From: Prosapia bicincta
Lineage: Eukaryota > Arthropoda > Insecta > Hemiptera > Cercopidae
Reading direction: 5' to 3'
Length of the DNA stretch: 64,000 bases
NCBI GenBank assembly: GCA_036971475.1
Contig: JBAIZL010000005.1
Span: 242,770,323-242,834,322, forward strand
The translations under genes and the position numbers were made by a program. Positions 1 through 10,128 of the stretch are shown here, piece after piece. The stretch's first letter is position 1. The number at the start of each line of letters is the position of its first letter. Below the pieces are notes generated by a model. It saw nothing but the letters and a program-made list of their open reading frames with translations. It was not told the origin of the DNA and ran no database searches.

Positions 1-466
1 TTTATGATTTAAAGTCACTTCCCTAATAATGTTCACTATAGTCTTAATAATGTTCACAGTTTTTTTTATTAATTTCCCTTAATTAACACTCTTACTTAAG
101 CCAACAGATTAATAAATTTGTTAATACATTTATGATTTAATTATTTATTTATATTCACCATTTCTATTTAACCTTGCCAACTAGTTGGGCGACAAATTAT
201 AACTTAACTTGCCAATACGTTGGGCGTCATATTATAACATAATTTTGGTTGTAATTTAAATTATTTTAAATGTTATTTAATTGCCTTACCTATTGAAGTC
301 ACCTTCAGGTTTATAAAAGAATTAACAATTTTATCAATTTTTAAACATCACTTGCATTTATTTTCCTTAATTAACTCTACAAATTATTCAAAAAAATTTA
401 TTAATATTGAGCAGTGACAGGCTCGATAACTTAACTAAATTACAGTATAAAAGGTGGACTTCTGAG
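1..466 (-). repeat. Leader of an adjacent tandem gypsy copy (truncated by window edge)
   Basis: This stretch repeats 6132-6597, the untranslated leader between the 5' LTR and gag of the complete element, at a constant offset of 6131 with no mismatch seen. It lies outside the left LTR (467-1105). The simplest reading is that a second copy in the same orientation continues off the left edge and shares the LTR at 467-1105. The alternative is that the whole 1-1105 block is one long LTR; that leaves only about 15 nt between LTR and gag, too little for a primer-binding site. Confidence 0.6.
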
Positions 467-1105
467 GCTTTAGATTCAATTAGAATAAAAACAGTAGTAA
501 AATTATATTCTTTCTCTCGGGGTCGCTATTATGGGAACTTTGCTTTAAACTTGAAATGGTGAATAGAATTATATTTATAAATTTTGATGAATTTAAAATT
601 TAGGTTAAACTAGAAGATAGATGTCTGTTGCTACACTTATAATTTAAATATACTTATAGTTCGGACGAGTCCCTGGAATCGTGGCTTGTTCACTTCCGCT
701 AACACTTGACACAATAAACTTACTTTATATAAAAAAAACTTTTACTTCCCACTTTACTAAAATTTACTTAAAAAAAACTATTTAAACTAACAAACTTCTC
801 CCTTTACACTTTCATCCTTGTCCCCACCAACCTCCTGCCTTGCTCCGAGACTCTTTTTCAACTCCCTAAGTTCTTAATTTTCTAAACCTAACGGTACATG
901 TTTAAAATTCCCCAGGCTATATCGGCCGCTGGAATGTCCCATCTTGGACCTTTGTCTATTTGCCGGACTCCACTTATAAACTTCCTGGAAAGAATAATGA
1001 CCTGCCTTGGGTACCTGCTTTACCAGCACCAGAAAACTATTTGTATTTCTTTGCTAAAATATTATAGATGATTTATTTCGCAACTAGCTTAATTCAATCT
1101 AAAGC
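467..1105 (-). repeat. 3' LTR of gypsy element (639 bp)
   Basis: The right edge is set by the point where the direct repeat with 6598-7236 stops (position 1105). The left edge is inferred from a terminal inverted repeat: positions 467-482 are the reverse complement of 1090-1105 with one mismatch. The termini read GCTTTAGATT...AATCTAAAGC instead of TG...CA, so exact ends are provisional. Confidence 0.6.
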
Positions 1106-1442
1106 CTCGTACTTTATGTTATAGAGTCCCCAGAATTTTAAAATTAATTTTGTTTGATTTCTTAAATTTAAATTTTACAATATTTGAATGCTGACATCAA
1201 AGAACAATTTGTTTTAAATTCTTCACCAATCTTAAACTTCTAATACATTAAATTTTACTATAGTTAAACCTCTTATATCCTAAACATTTCACTTATAAAT
1301 ATTACATAATTACCAATCACATCATAAAAATTAATACTCTTTCTTTAAAATTAAATCTGAAAGTTCACAATGCCATTGTTCATCATATGATCCTAACCAT
1401 TAGTTATTTATGCATGAAAATCTAAATCTTTTATACAATTAT
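1106..1442 (-). other. Untranslated stretch between pol stop and 3' LTR
   Basis: AT-rich, without a reading frame or env-like signal. A polypurine tract would be expected next to position 1106 on the minus strand, but only a weak purine run (AAAGTACGAG) is visible there. Confidence 0.6.
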
Positions 1443-4400
1443 TTAATTACTTAATATGGGTTTGTGATACCTTTTTAACATTCTACAATTAAATTTACCC
1501 TTAAGTTTACCATTAATTATGGAAGTAAGTTGGTAACTGCTATTACCAAGACATTTCTTAATTTCGTAGGGCCCTTCATAAATTTCAAAGAATTTGCTGT
1601 ATTTTCCCTCTGCCAAATTCGATACATTCAGAGCTTTAACTAGCACCAAATCTCCATCGGTATAAATTGTAGGTTGATGCTTCTGGTTAAACCTGTCTGC
1701 ACATTTTTCTCTTTTGTTCTTAATTCGAAAATGTATTTCTGCTTTACTGGTTAAATTGGTGTGATTCCCTGGAGGTAACCTGATTACATTTTTCCAAATC
1801 CTATGGGGTTTTCTGGCAAACTGGGCTTCATACGGTGTAGTTTTTATAGTATCTTGGTGTGTCTCATTGATAATTATCTCAATTTCCTCTAATTTCTTTT
1901 CCCATGCTCGGTGGTTATCCTGAAGTAAGATCCTGAATAGCTGACTCAGCTGTCTCATTGTCCTCTCTGCGCGATTAGATTGTGGATTTCGAATGGAGGT
2001 GTGTATAGTCTTAATATTCAAGTTTGCTAACTCCTTTTCCCACTGTTTGGAAGTAAACTGGGTCCCGTTGTCTGTTATAATTGCTCTAGGTTGTCCATAT
2101 TTAGTGAAATATTCCCTTAGTCTTCTTAAGGTGTTGCTTGTGGTTGGTCTATTTACCTTATACAGTTGAATATATTTAGTGAACACATCAATGACCACCA
2201 GAATAAATTTTGCCCCACTCCTAGCTCTTGGCAAGGGCCCGTAGTAATCTATCGACACTAACTCGCCCTTGTTCTCCGGTATTATGCAAGTCATTTCCCC
2301 ACTTCTTAATTTAATATCATGTTTGCACTTCTGACAGACTTCACAGGTCCTCACTAACTGTTTTATATTTTTAATTAAATTATCTGTTGCAAAATCTTCC
2401 TTAAAGGTCGCATAGACTTTGTTAATTCCTATGTGCCCAAAGTAATTATGTATTTCCCATATTAATTTATTCCTGAAGCTTTCTGGTATGTATAATTTAA
2501 ATTTTCCGTTGTCTTGCCTATACAATCGTTCCTCCCATAATTTATAAAATCTGTGTAGTTTGCTGTTCGAGTTCCCTAATTGGTCTATTATAGATTTTGT
2601 TTTATTGTCTTCCTGTTGTATTGTGTATATTTCCTTCAATCTGTTTAATACGTCCTCATTGAATCTCCGTTGTATAACAGCAATTTGTATAAATGTGTCA
2701 TGTTGGTCACGCGTAAAAGTGTCTTCTACTGGGTTTCTACTGAGTATATCCGCGACAATGTTGTCCTTACCATTACAGTGGATGATGTTTAAATTGTATT
2801 CCTGAATGAGTAATAGCCATCTAGTCATTCGTGCGTTCAACAACTTACACCGATTTAAATACGTCAATGCACGGTGGTCAGTTATTATGGTCAGAGGATT
2901 TCCTAAAACAAAACGTCTAAATTTCTTTAGACTATGAACAATACTTAGGAGCTCCTTTTCTGTCGTTGAATAATTTATTTCACCCCCTTTAAATGTCCTG
3001 CTGGTATATGCAATTACTCCGACGTGTCCATTATCATCGTATTGAAATAGTTGTCCTCCCAAAGCATAGTTACTGGCGTCACATTGTAAATAATATTTGC
3101 GATTGGGTATAGGATGCGCTAACATAACCTTATCTAAAAATTGTTGTTTTACTGATGCAAATCCCCGCTCTTGTTCATCTCCCCATTTAAACTTCTTCCC
3201 CTTCCTTAACAATTCCTGTAATGGAGCAGTAATAGTAGCATTATCCTTTAAAAATCTGTTATAAAAGTTTATAAGCCCTAAGAACGCCTTCAACTGTTTA
3301 GCATTCCTTGGCCTGGGAAATTGATTTATGGCTTCCACTTTTGCACTGCTAGGTTGCACTCCTTCTACACTCAAGGTGTGTCCTAAGTATTCTATCTCCC
3401 GCCGGCAGAATTGTGATTTGTCCAAGTTAATTGTTAAGTTAGCCCCTTTAAATATTTTAAAAAGTATTTCCAACTGTTGTAGGTGCTCCCCAAAATCCCT
3501 CGACAAACATAAGCAGTCATCTACATAGATTATTAAAAATCTTTTTGCTTCCTCCGTGAGGACTGAGTCTAAACCTCGGGTTAAGCTAGCTAAACTCGTA
3601 GATAATCCAAACGGAACAGTAGTAAATCTATAGCACAACCCATTATGCAAAAACGCTGTATAGTCACGGCACTCCTCCGCTAACGGTATCTGCCAAAAGC
3701 TACTGGTTAAGTCTATGCTGGACATAACTTTATAACCCCCACAACTTGCTAATAAGTCTTGGATTGGGAGATTACCCTCATAATCCGGTAGTGTCCTTTT
3801 GTTAATCATTCTTGCGTCTAAACATAGCCGAACTGAACCATCACGTTTGAATACCGGTACTATGGGATTAATATATAGGCTCTGAGCTCGTTCAATCACA
3901 TTAAATTTTAACATCCTATTAATTTCTGCGTCTACGGCTTCCCTATGTTTAAGTGCTATAGGCCAACTACTTTGCTTATACGGTGTATGGTCTGTTACTG
4001 TGAATTTGTGCTTATAAGTGCTGATGAGTCCCGGGCGTTCACTAAATATTTCCTGATATTTGCATATTAATTTAATTAAATCGTTCTGTTGCTGTTCACT
4101 GATGTTATCTAACTGAATTACACTATTCTTAAATTTGTTTAACCTTTCTTCAGGGCATTCACTTAACATGTGACAACTAAATTTAACTCCATTATTATTA
4201 TTAAACTTCAACATTTCAATTCCCTTATCTTCCTTATTTCCCCTCATTATACTTAACTTGATGGTCCTTTCAATAAAATTTACAATTGCTTCATTTTTAA
4301 TTAAAAAGTCTATGCCCAAGATGCATGTTTTAATTAAATTTGGGACTACTATGAAGTGAGTTTCTAATTTAGTACTCCCTAATTCTAATTGTGTCACAAT

Positions 4401-4604
4401 TTGACGTTTAATAGCTTTAGATTTCTGACCCAACGCCCCAATTACTTTAACATTTGACATTCCAATAATAGATGAATCTTTAACTGTTTCCCTAATTATA
4501 TTATAAAAGTCTTCTGATAATGCATTAAACTGGCTCCCCGTATCGATCAGTGCATTTACCCTAAGGTTTCCTATTTTAATTTCTAATTCTGGGCAATTTA
4601 TCAA
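1443..4604 (-). CDS. pol: Gypsy pol: protease, reverse transcriptase, RNase H, integrase
   Basis: Aspartic protease with DTG at residues 21-23. Reverse transcriptase spans about 225-430, with the conserved Asp in SIDLTSSFWQIPL (298) and YVDD at 360-363. RNase H follows at about 500-620 with QCDAS and a TDHRAL block. Integrase has an H-x4-H...C-x2-C zinc motif (H719, H724, C754, C757) and catalytic D786, D845 and E880 in D,D-35-E spacing. A GPY/F-type module (GPYEI) lies near the C terminus. All catalytic residues look intact. The first codon given is TTG; no ATG is needed because the frame is open upstream to the TGA at 4722-4724, in the same frame as gag, so pol is probably made by readthrough or this copy carries a nonsense change. 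The N-terminal protease region therefore starts about 39 codons after the stop. The polyprotein would act in cytoplasmic virus-like particles and, for integrase, in the nucleus. Confidence 0.93.
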   Translation of the reverse strand: MINCPELEIKIGNLRVNALIDTGSQFNALSEDFYNIIRETVKDSSIIGMSNVKVIGALGQKSKAIKRQIVTQLELGSTKLETHFIVVPNLIKTCILGIDFLIKNEAIVNFIERTIKLSIMRGNKEDKGIEMLKFNNNNGVKFSCHMLSECPEERLNKFKNSVIQLDNISEQQQNDLIKLICKYQEIFSERPGLISTYKHKFTVTDHTPYKQSSWPIALKHREAVDAEINRMLKFNVIERAQSLYINPIVPVFKRDGSVRLCLDARMINKRTLPDYEGNLPIQDLLASCGGYKVMSSIDLTSSFWQIPLAEECRDYTAFLHNGLCYRFTTVPFGLSTSLASLTRGLDSVLTEEAKRFLIIYVDDCLCLSRDFGEHLQQLEILFKIFKGANLTINLDKSQFCRREIEYLGHTLSVEGVQPSSAKVEAINQFPRPRNAKQLKAFLGLINFYNRFLKDNATITAPLQELLRKGKKFKWGDEQERGFASVKQQFLDKVMLAHPIPNRKYYLQCDASNYALGGQLFQYDDNGHVGVIAYTSRTFKGGEINYSTTEKELLSIVHSLKKFRRFVLGNPLTIITDHRALTYLNRCKLLNARMTRWLLLIQEYNLNIIHCNGKDNIVADILSRNPVEDTFTRDQHDTFIQIAVIQRRFNEDVLNRLKEIYTIQQEDNKTKSIIDQLGNSNSKLHRFYKLWEERLYRQDNGKFKLYIPESFRNKLIWEIHNYFGHIGINKVYATFKEDFATDNLIKNIKQLVRTCEVCQKCKHDIKLRSGEMTCIIPENKGELVSIDYYGPLPRARSGAKFILVVIDVFTKYIQLYKVNRPTTSNTLRRLREYFTKYGQPRAIITDNGTQFTSKQWEKELANLNIKTIHTSIRNPQSNRAERTMRQLSQLFRILLQDNHRAWEKKLEEIEIIINETHQDTIKTTPYEAQFARKPHRIWKNVIRLPPGNHTNLTSKAEIHFRIKNKREKCADRFNQKHQPTIYTDGDLVLVKALNVSNLAEGKYSKFFEIYEGPYEIKKCLGNSSYQLTSIINGKLKGKFNCRMLKRYHKPILSN

Positions 4605-4721
4605 ATCTATCTTTTGTTCCTCAATCCTTCCTTCGTCGCATAAAATTTCCCTTAATTCAGTAAAGGCTAAAGTGTATTGTTCAGGTCTAGGGAATGTCAG
4701 TATTGGGCCAGAACACCTGTT

Positions 4722-4724
4722 TCA
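4722..4724 (-). other. In-frame TGA separating gag and pol
   Basis: On the minus strand the context is CAA TGA AAC AGG. Gag upstream and pol downstream are in the same frame, and the 39 codons between the TGA and the first pol codon listed contain no other stop. This fits either programmed stop readthrough or a single nonsense mutation in a fused gag-pol frame. Confidence 0.7.
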
Positions 4725-6116
4725 TTGCGAACCTGAGGGATGTGGTCCGTTGTTTATATTTACAACTGGTTTGCTAGGCCCCCTGGCGAAACGGCTATTT
4801 TCATATCTCTGTTCGTTCCTTTGGCTAAATTGGCCGGGTCTATTGTGTCCTGTAGATCGAAAGTGTTCCTTCTGTTGAAAGTGAAATTCTGTTATTAAGT
4901 TGACGAACGCACTTTTACTTTTTATCCCTCTAGTGATTAAAGCTATAGCAACATTCGGGTCAAAATGTTGTGCTAGTTTCCTAATTATTAATTCCTCTGG
5001 TATCTTTGGTGATATATCTTGGAAATACAACAAATTTTGTTCCACGTACTCTATCATATTGACGTGTCCCCTATAATCATATTTACCAAACTCTAACTGG
5101 TCTCTAGCTCTACCTTGAATTATTTCACTCCAAAATTTTTCTTTAAATGCTTCTACAAAGTCCGTAAATTCCTTAAAACTTCCCGAATAAAGCCTCCACC
5201 AAGTTAAAGCCTGCCCTTTTAGATGCGTAGCTATCCAGTCTAAGTCATTTCCCTTATAAAATTTTTCAAAGAGGTTAGTTATGTCTTGAAGAAAAACTAT
5301 CGGAGCACGCTCTTCGCCGGTGAAAATTATGTTAGTTTCTACTGGACGTACAATTGCGTTTCCCCTTCGATTTTCTACCGAATCTAACTGATTTCTAATT
5401 AGTTTAAGGTGTTCGTCTAACTGTTTTAACTTAGGGTTGTCGGTAATACGTTGTTCAATGTCATTTTTGAGCGTGTTTAAATCTCCCGTTTGTTTCTGAT
5501 GTTGGTCCGAGCATTTTATTTCCATGTTTGTTAACTTAGTTTGTGTTTTTTGTTCAGATTCTTGGATCCCCTTTTCAATCGTCTCTTTTAAATTTTCTTC
5601 GGTTGTATTGATTTTATTGTTTAATTCTAAGCTTTCACTCTTCCATTCTTCCCTATCCTTAACAATCTTATCCTTAATTTCTTTTTTAAATTCTTCATTA
5701 TTTTTATTTATTTCATCTATCTTTCTGTTAGTTTCATCTAATTTACTATTTAAAGCTTTCTGTAAATCTTGTGTGGTTCGATCCATTTTTTCATCTAATT
5801 TACTATAAGTTTTTTTTAAATCTTGTGTATTTTGATCCATTTTCGCACTTAATAATTGCAGTAACTGTAGCATATCTATTCCGGTGTTAACGCTAGTCCC
5901 TACATTCGTCTCTGTCCCCACACCCAAATTTTGTTCTTCTACTGGCGCATTTGTCCCTACATCCTCTATTTCCTGCTCTAAGTCTTCCGTGTTCATTGTC
6001 TGCCCTAATTGTTCAATTTGGCTATTATCATCCCCCATTTTATTTAACCTTTCTAAAATTCTCCTACTTCGTCTTGGAATAAAGTTACCAACTCGCTCCT
6101 TTACAATTCTATTCAT
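4722..6116 (-). CDS. gag: Gypsy Gag protein
   Basis: 464 residues from an ATG at 6116-6114. The N-terminal third is acidic and is followed by a long charged coiled-coil-like segment (roughly residues 75-250, rich in K, E, D and N). A retrotransposon Gag capsid domain follows (about 265-415), recognised by ATHLKGQALTWW and the downstream FVEAFKEKFW pattern. The C-terminal 55 residues are basic and polar (R, Q, N, G), a plausible nucleic-acid-binding tail, but no CCHC zinc knuckle is visible. Several insect gypsy-type Gags also lack the knuckle. It would assemble particles that package element RNA. It ends at the TGA discussed separately, with pol continuing in the same frame. Confidence 0.88.
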   Translation of the reverse strand: MNRIVKERVGNFIPRRSRRILERLNKMGDDNSQIEQLGQTMNTEDLEQEIEDVGTNAPVEEQNLGVGTETNVGTSVNTGIDMLQLLQLLSAKMDQNTQDLKKTYSKLDEKMDRTTQDLQKALNSKLDETNRKIDEINKNNEEFKKEIKDKIVKDREEWKSESLELNNKINTTEENLKETIEKGIQESEQKTQTKLTNMEIKCSDQHQKQTGDLNTLKNDIEQRITDNPKLKQLDEHLKLIRNQLDSVENRRGNAIVRPVETNIIFTGEERAPIVFLQDITNLFEKFYKGNDLDWIATHLKGQALTWWRLYSGSFKEFTDFVEAFKEKFWSEIIQGRARDQLEFGKYDYRGHVNMIEYVEQNLLYFQDISPKIPEELIIRKLAQHFDPNVAIALITRGIKSKSAFVNLITEFHFQQKEHFRSTGHNRPGQFSQRNEQRYENSRFARGPSKPVVNINNGPHPSGSQ

Positions 6117-6597
6117 ACACCTACTTATTTATTTATGATTTAAAGTCACTTCCCTAATAATGTTCACTATAGTCTTAATAATGTTCACAGTTTTTTTTAT
6201 TAATTTCCCTTAATTAACACTCTTACTTAAGCCAACAGATTAATAAATTTGTTAATACATTTATGATTTAATTATTTATTTATATTCACCATTTCTATTT
6301 AACCTTGCCAACTAGTTGGGCGACAAATTATAACTTAACTTGCCAATACGTTGGGCGTCATATTATAACATAATTTTGGTTGTAATTTAAATTATTTTAA
6401 ATGTTATTTAATTGCCTTACCTATTGAAGTCACCTTCAGGTTTATAAAAGAATTAACAATTTTATCAATTTTTAAACATCACTTGCATTTATTTTCCTTA
6501 ATTAACTCTACAAATTATTCAAAAAAATTTATTAATATTGAGCAGTGACAGGCTCGATAACTTAACTAAATTACAGTATAAAAGGTGGACTTCTGAG
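6117..6597 (-). other. Gypsy 5' leader between LTR and gag
   Basis: AT-rich untranslated leader of 481 nt. Just inside the LTR the minus strand reads CTCAGAAGTCCACC. TCAGAAGT resembles the complement of the insect tRNA-Leu acceptor stem, but the TGG expected opposite the tRNA CCA end is absent, so the primer-binding site is not secure. Confidence 0.45.
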
Positions 6598-7236
6598 GCT
6601 TTAGATTCAATTAGAATAAAAACAGTAGTAAAATTATATTCTTTCTCTCGGGGTCGCTATTATGGGAACTTTGCTTTAAACTTGAAATGGTGAATAGAAT
6701 TATATTTATAAATTTTGATGAATTTAAAATTTAGGTTAAACTAGAAGATAGATGTCTGTTGCTACACTTATAATTTAAATATACTTATAGTTCGGACGAG
6801 TCCCTGGAATCGTGGCTTGTTCACTTCCGCTAACACTTGACACAATAAACTTACTTTATATAAAAAAAACTTTTACTTCCCACTTTACTAAAATTTACTT
6901 AAAAAAAACTATTTAAACTAACAAACTTCTCCCTTTACACTTTCATCCTTGTCCCCACCAACCTTCTGCCTTGCTCCGAGACTCTTTTTCAACTCCCTAA
7001 GTTCTTAATTTTCTAAACCTAACGGTACATGTTTAAAATTCCCCAGGCTATATCGGCCGCTGGAATGTCCCATCTTGGACCTTTGTCTATTTGCCGGACT
7101 CCACTTATAAACTTCCTGGAAAGAATAATGACCTGCCTTGGGTACCTGCTTTACCAGCACCAGAAAACTATTTGTATTTCTTTGCTAAAATATTATAGAT
7201 GATTTATTTCGCAACTAGCTTAATTCAATCTAAAGC
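6598..7236 (-). repeat. 5' LTR of gypsy element (639 bp)
   Basis: Matches 467-1105 with one mismatch noted (6965 T versus 834 C). The right edge at 7236 abuts unrelated GTGTGTGTATG sequence, which fixes the outer boundary. It should carry U3, R and U5 for minus-strand transcription. Confidence 0.65.
6854..6861 (-). promoter_or_regulatory. Possible TATA box in gypsy 5' LTR
   Basis: The minus strand reads ATATAAAG about 375 nt from the LTR outer edge, a plausible U3 position; the same site is at 723-730 in the other LTR. In DNA this AT-rich the motif alone is weak evidence. Confidence 0.25.
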
Positions 7237-7734
7237 GTGTGTGTATGTATGTATATACAGCCTGCTAACAATACGGAGACCATACATTGGTCATTTTGCA
7301 TTCAAACTGGCAGCCGGGTACTTGTGGCAGCCGTATACGGTTGCCACATACTAATCCATGATAAAGTAACACCCTTTGACAATAATCGAAATAAAAAACA
7401 TGTTAATAAGTGTAAAAAGAAGTGTTTTATTGGAGCTATACTGTATTTGGAAGTTCTATGGTCGTTCTGAATTTTTAAAAAATAATTTGTAATAACCAAA
7501 CGGTACTCGTATTGATAGCAGAGTGAACGGGATTTGTATATCACAAGTTCGTAACATTTCTGCCAGGGGCAGCTTGGTTGATTCCTGTATATAAATTTAC
7601 TGTATATTTCAACCATTCCCTAACATTATGGCAGCCACAAACTTGGCAACATTGCTGGCATCCACATAGATATCAATCGTACTACGTAATGTATATATTT
7701 GAATTGGACAAAGAATCGCTGGAAAGTGGGGGGG

Positions 7735-9235
7735 GGGTTTGGGGGTTTTTGAGTATGCTGAATTCAATGCCGTCATCGAAAGTCACCGGGGATGTACTGG
7801 CGAGGCTAAACCCATGTACCAAAGGGGTTGAAATAGGGTAAAAATATCAGATGCCTTAGAATCGCGGGATAATGACCGTTCGGCGGTTTTTTGAGGATGC
7901 TAAATTCAATGGCGTCATCTAGAGTCACCGGGGATGAACCGGATGTAACTCTACGTAAGTACCAAAGGGATGATTTGGGGTAAAAAAGTCAAAAGTCATA
8001 AAATAACTATAAAATAACCACTCGGGGGTTTTTGGTAAGGCAGAATTCAATGCCGTCACCGAAAGTCGCCGGGGATGCACTGATGTGGTTCCACGCGAGT
8101 ACAAAAGGGGTGAATTGGGGTGAAAAAGTCAAAAGTTAAAAAATCTCTGGAACATAACTACTCGGGGGTTTTTGAGGATGCTGAATTCAATTCCGCCATC
8201 GAAAGTCACCGGGGATGGACAGATGATACTCTACGTGAGTGCCAAAGGGATGATTTGGGGTAGAAATGTCAAAAGTAAAAAACAAATACTAGAAAATATC
8301 AACTCGGGGAATTATGATGAGGCGGAATTTAATGCCGTCACCGAAAGTCACCGGGAATGGATTGGTGTGGTTCCACGCGACTACCAAATTTATGAATTGG
8401 TGTGAAAATGTCAGAAGTCAAAAATCGCTGGAAAAAATCAGCTCGGAGGTTTTGGAGGATGCTGAATTTAATGCCGACATCTAATGTCTCCGGGGATGTT
8501 CTGGTGAAGCTAAACCCATGCACCAAAGGGTTGAATTAGGGTCAAAATGTCAGATGCCTAAGAATCGCGGGAAAATGGCCGTTCGGGGGTTTCTGAGGAT
8601 GCTAAATTCAATGACGTCATCTAGACGGGCGTGCTGAATTCGATGGCGTCATCGAAAGTCACCGGGGATAGACGTGTGTGACTCTACGTGAGTGCCAAAG
8701 GGATGATTTGGGGTGAAAATGTCAAAAGTCAAAAATTTACTTGACATTTACCACTCGGAGGTTTTTGAGGAGGCTGAATTAAATGCCGTCGCCGGACATG
8801 TACTGCGATGGTTCTACACAAGTACCAAAGGGATAAATTGGGTTGAAATTGTCAGATAAATAACTGCCTTAGGGCTTTTGAGGATGCTGAATTCAATACC
8901 GTCATCGAAAGACACCAGGGCTGGACGGGTGTGGGCTCTACGGGAGTATCAAAGAGAGAATTGGGGTAAAAAGGTCAAAGGTTAAGAGATCGTTATAAAA
9001 TGATCACTCGGGGTTTTTAATAATGCTGAGTCTAATCCTAGCACCGAAGTTGGCCATGCACAATCCGGGAAGGGACTGCGGGTGTCGCTGAGGGTGAATT
9101 GAGGTAAAACTTGCCAGAATCTAAAATATTGCCCAAAAATGCGCATTCGAAGATTTTCGAAGGTCCTAGTCCCTTGTCATCAAAATTCATCGGGGATGTA
9201 CGGAGTTACCAAGGAGTGATTTGGGGTATATATCC
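7735..9235 (+). repeat. Left-arm tandem array of ~140-bp units
   Basis: About eleven diverged units marked by GCTGAATTCAATGCCGTCAT, TCACCGGGGATG, CTCTACG(T/G)GAGT and ATGATTTGGGGTAAAAA. AATTCAATG-type landmarks fall at 7761, 7903, 8044, 8184, 8326, 8465, 8605, 8777 and 8890, giving a 139-142 bp period with a partial unit near 8635. Units after 8900 are more degenerate. Short frames here are repeat artefacts. Confidence 0.85.
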
Positions 9236-10128
9236 CATTGACAATAAATCGCCCTAAATTGGCATGTTTCCAACTATGCAACATAACCAACAGAAAGAGT
9301 CGGGTTCGCGACCTTGTCTCGGACAGAAGTTATGCTACAACTATTTACAGAAATGTTTGTGATATGAAAACATAAACAGGCGGCACTCCGATAGCAGTTA
9401 TAGCACGTTTGTTTACCTCATGTCTGTCAAACTAATCTTTATAACTTGGAGCAGTGTTTCAATGCAGCCTGTCCATGTGCTTTAAGATTTTTAAAGACTG
9501 TATGCTTGAACGATTCAACTTAAAAAGATAACCGTTTGTCCCAAATTAATAATTTTATAAAAATTAAATTTTTTATTTAATTTTTAAAAAAATGTATTTT
9601 GTTTACCTAATTGTCATATATTTTCTTTCCAATTTTACTTAGACTATCTAAACATTTATGTTTGTTTTCTCATTTCTCTTCGGGTAATTAATTTTCTTCT
9701 CTTTTCTTGTTATTTTCTTTTGTTTTTTTAAAAAGGATGTAATCGTTAGCGGGGGCAGCGGAATTACTTTTCAACCATCCGTTAATGAAAAAAATTGTAC
9801 TATAACCGTAAATTAAAAAAAAAACTATAAATAAGTAGACCTTATATTTTTTCAACCTTTATACAACTTAGAATAAACGACAAAGAGAATTTGTTGACCC
9901 ACATCATTTCATCGACTTATCTTTATCAGCTTATATATCCAGAAAACCTATTATGCAAATATCTAGAAATTCCAAGCTAAACCTTTAACTACCGTCATCG
10001 TGCCTGACCATCAGCGACGGGTTAGCCGAAGAAGACAGTGATTCAGGTGCTGTATCTAATGACCAACAAAAAATAGAAAGACTAGTTACACTTTGTAAGA
10101 TGTCTTTGTACAGCCAATATGTCTAGAA
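9236..10128. other. Non-coding interior of the foldback element, left of hAT
   Basis: AT-rich sequence with no recognisable gene. The last eight bases (GTCTAGAA, 10121-10128) are the left target-site duplication of the nested hAT. Confidence 0.6.

Larger units (their letters stand above)
467..7236 (-). mobile_element. Ty3/gypsy LTR retrotransposon, no env
   Basis: On the minus strand the order is 5' LTR (6598-7236), leader, gag (4722-6116), in-frame TGA, protease-RT-RNase H-integrase (1443-4604), a 337-nt 3' untranslated stretch, and 3' LTR (467-1105). This domain order is diagnostic of the Ty3/gypsy superfamily. No env-like reading frame fits between pol and the 3' LTR. One difference was found between the 1105-bp direct repeat copies (834 C versus 6965 T), indicating a very recent insertion or tandem duplication. 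The target-site duplication cannot be read because the left side appears to continue into another copy. Confidence 0.88.

Noticed and set aside
650..690. GGACGAGTCC in the LTR as a hammerhead ribozyme core
   Set aside because: The CUGANGA and GAAA core segments are absent in the required order.
1..1105. A single 1105-bp LTR
   Set aside because: It would leave about 15 nt before gag with no primer-binding site, and the inverted terminus at 467 pairs exactly with the outer boundary; kept as the alternative hypothesis.
2560..6138. Plus-strand frames opposite gypsy gag and pol
   Set aside because: Antisense shadows without any motif of their own.
7237..7841. Short frames at the left edge of the foldback element (7237-7470, 7302-7616, 7578-7841)
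   Set aside because: They run through the inverted terminal region and satellite units and differ between units; no coding signature.
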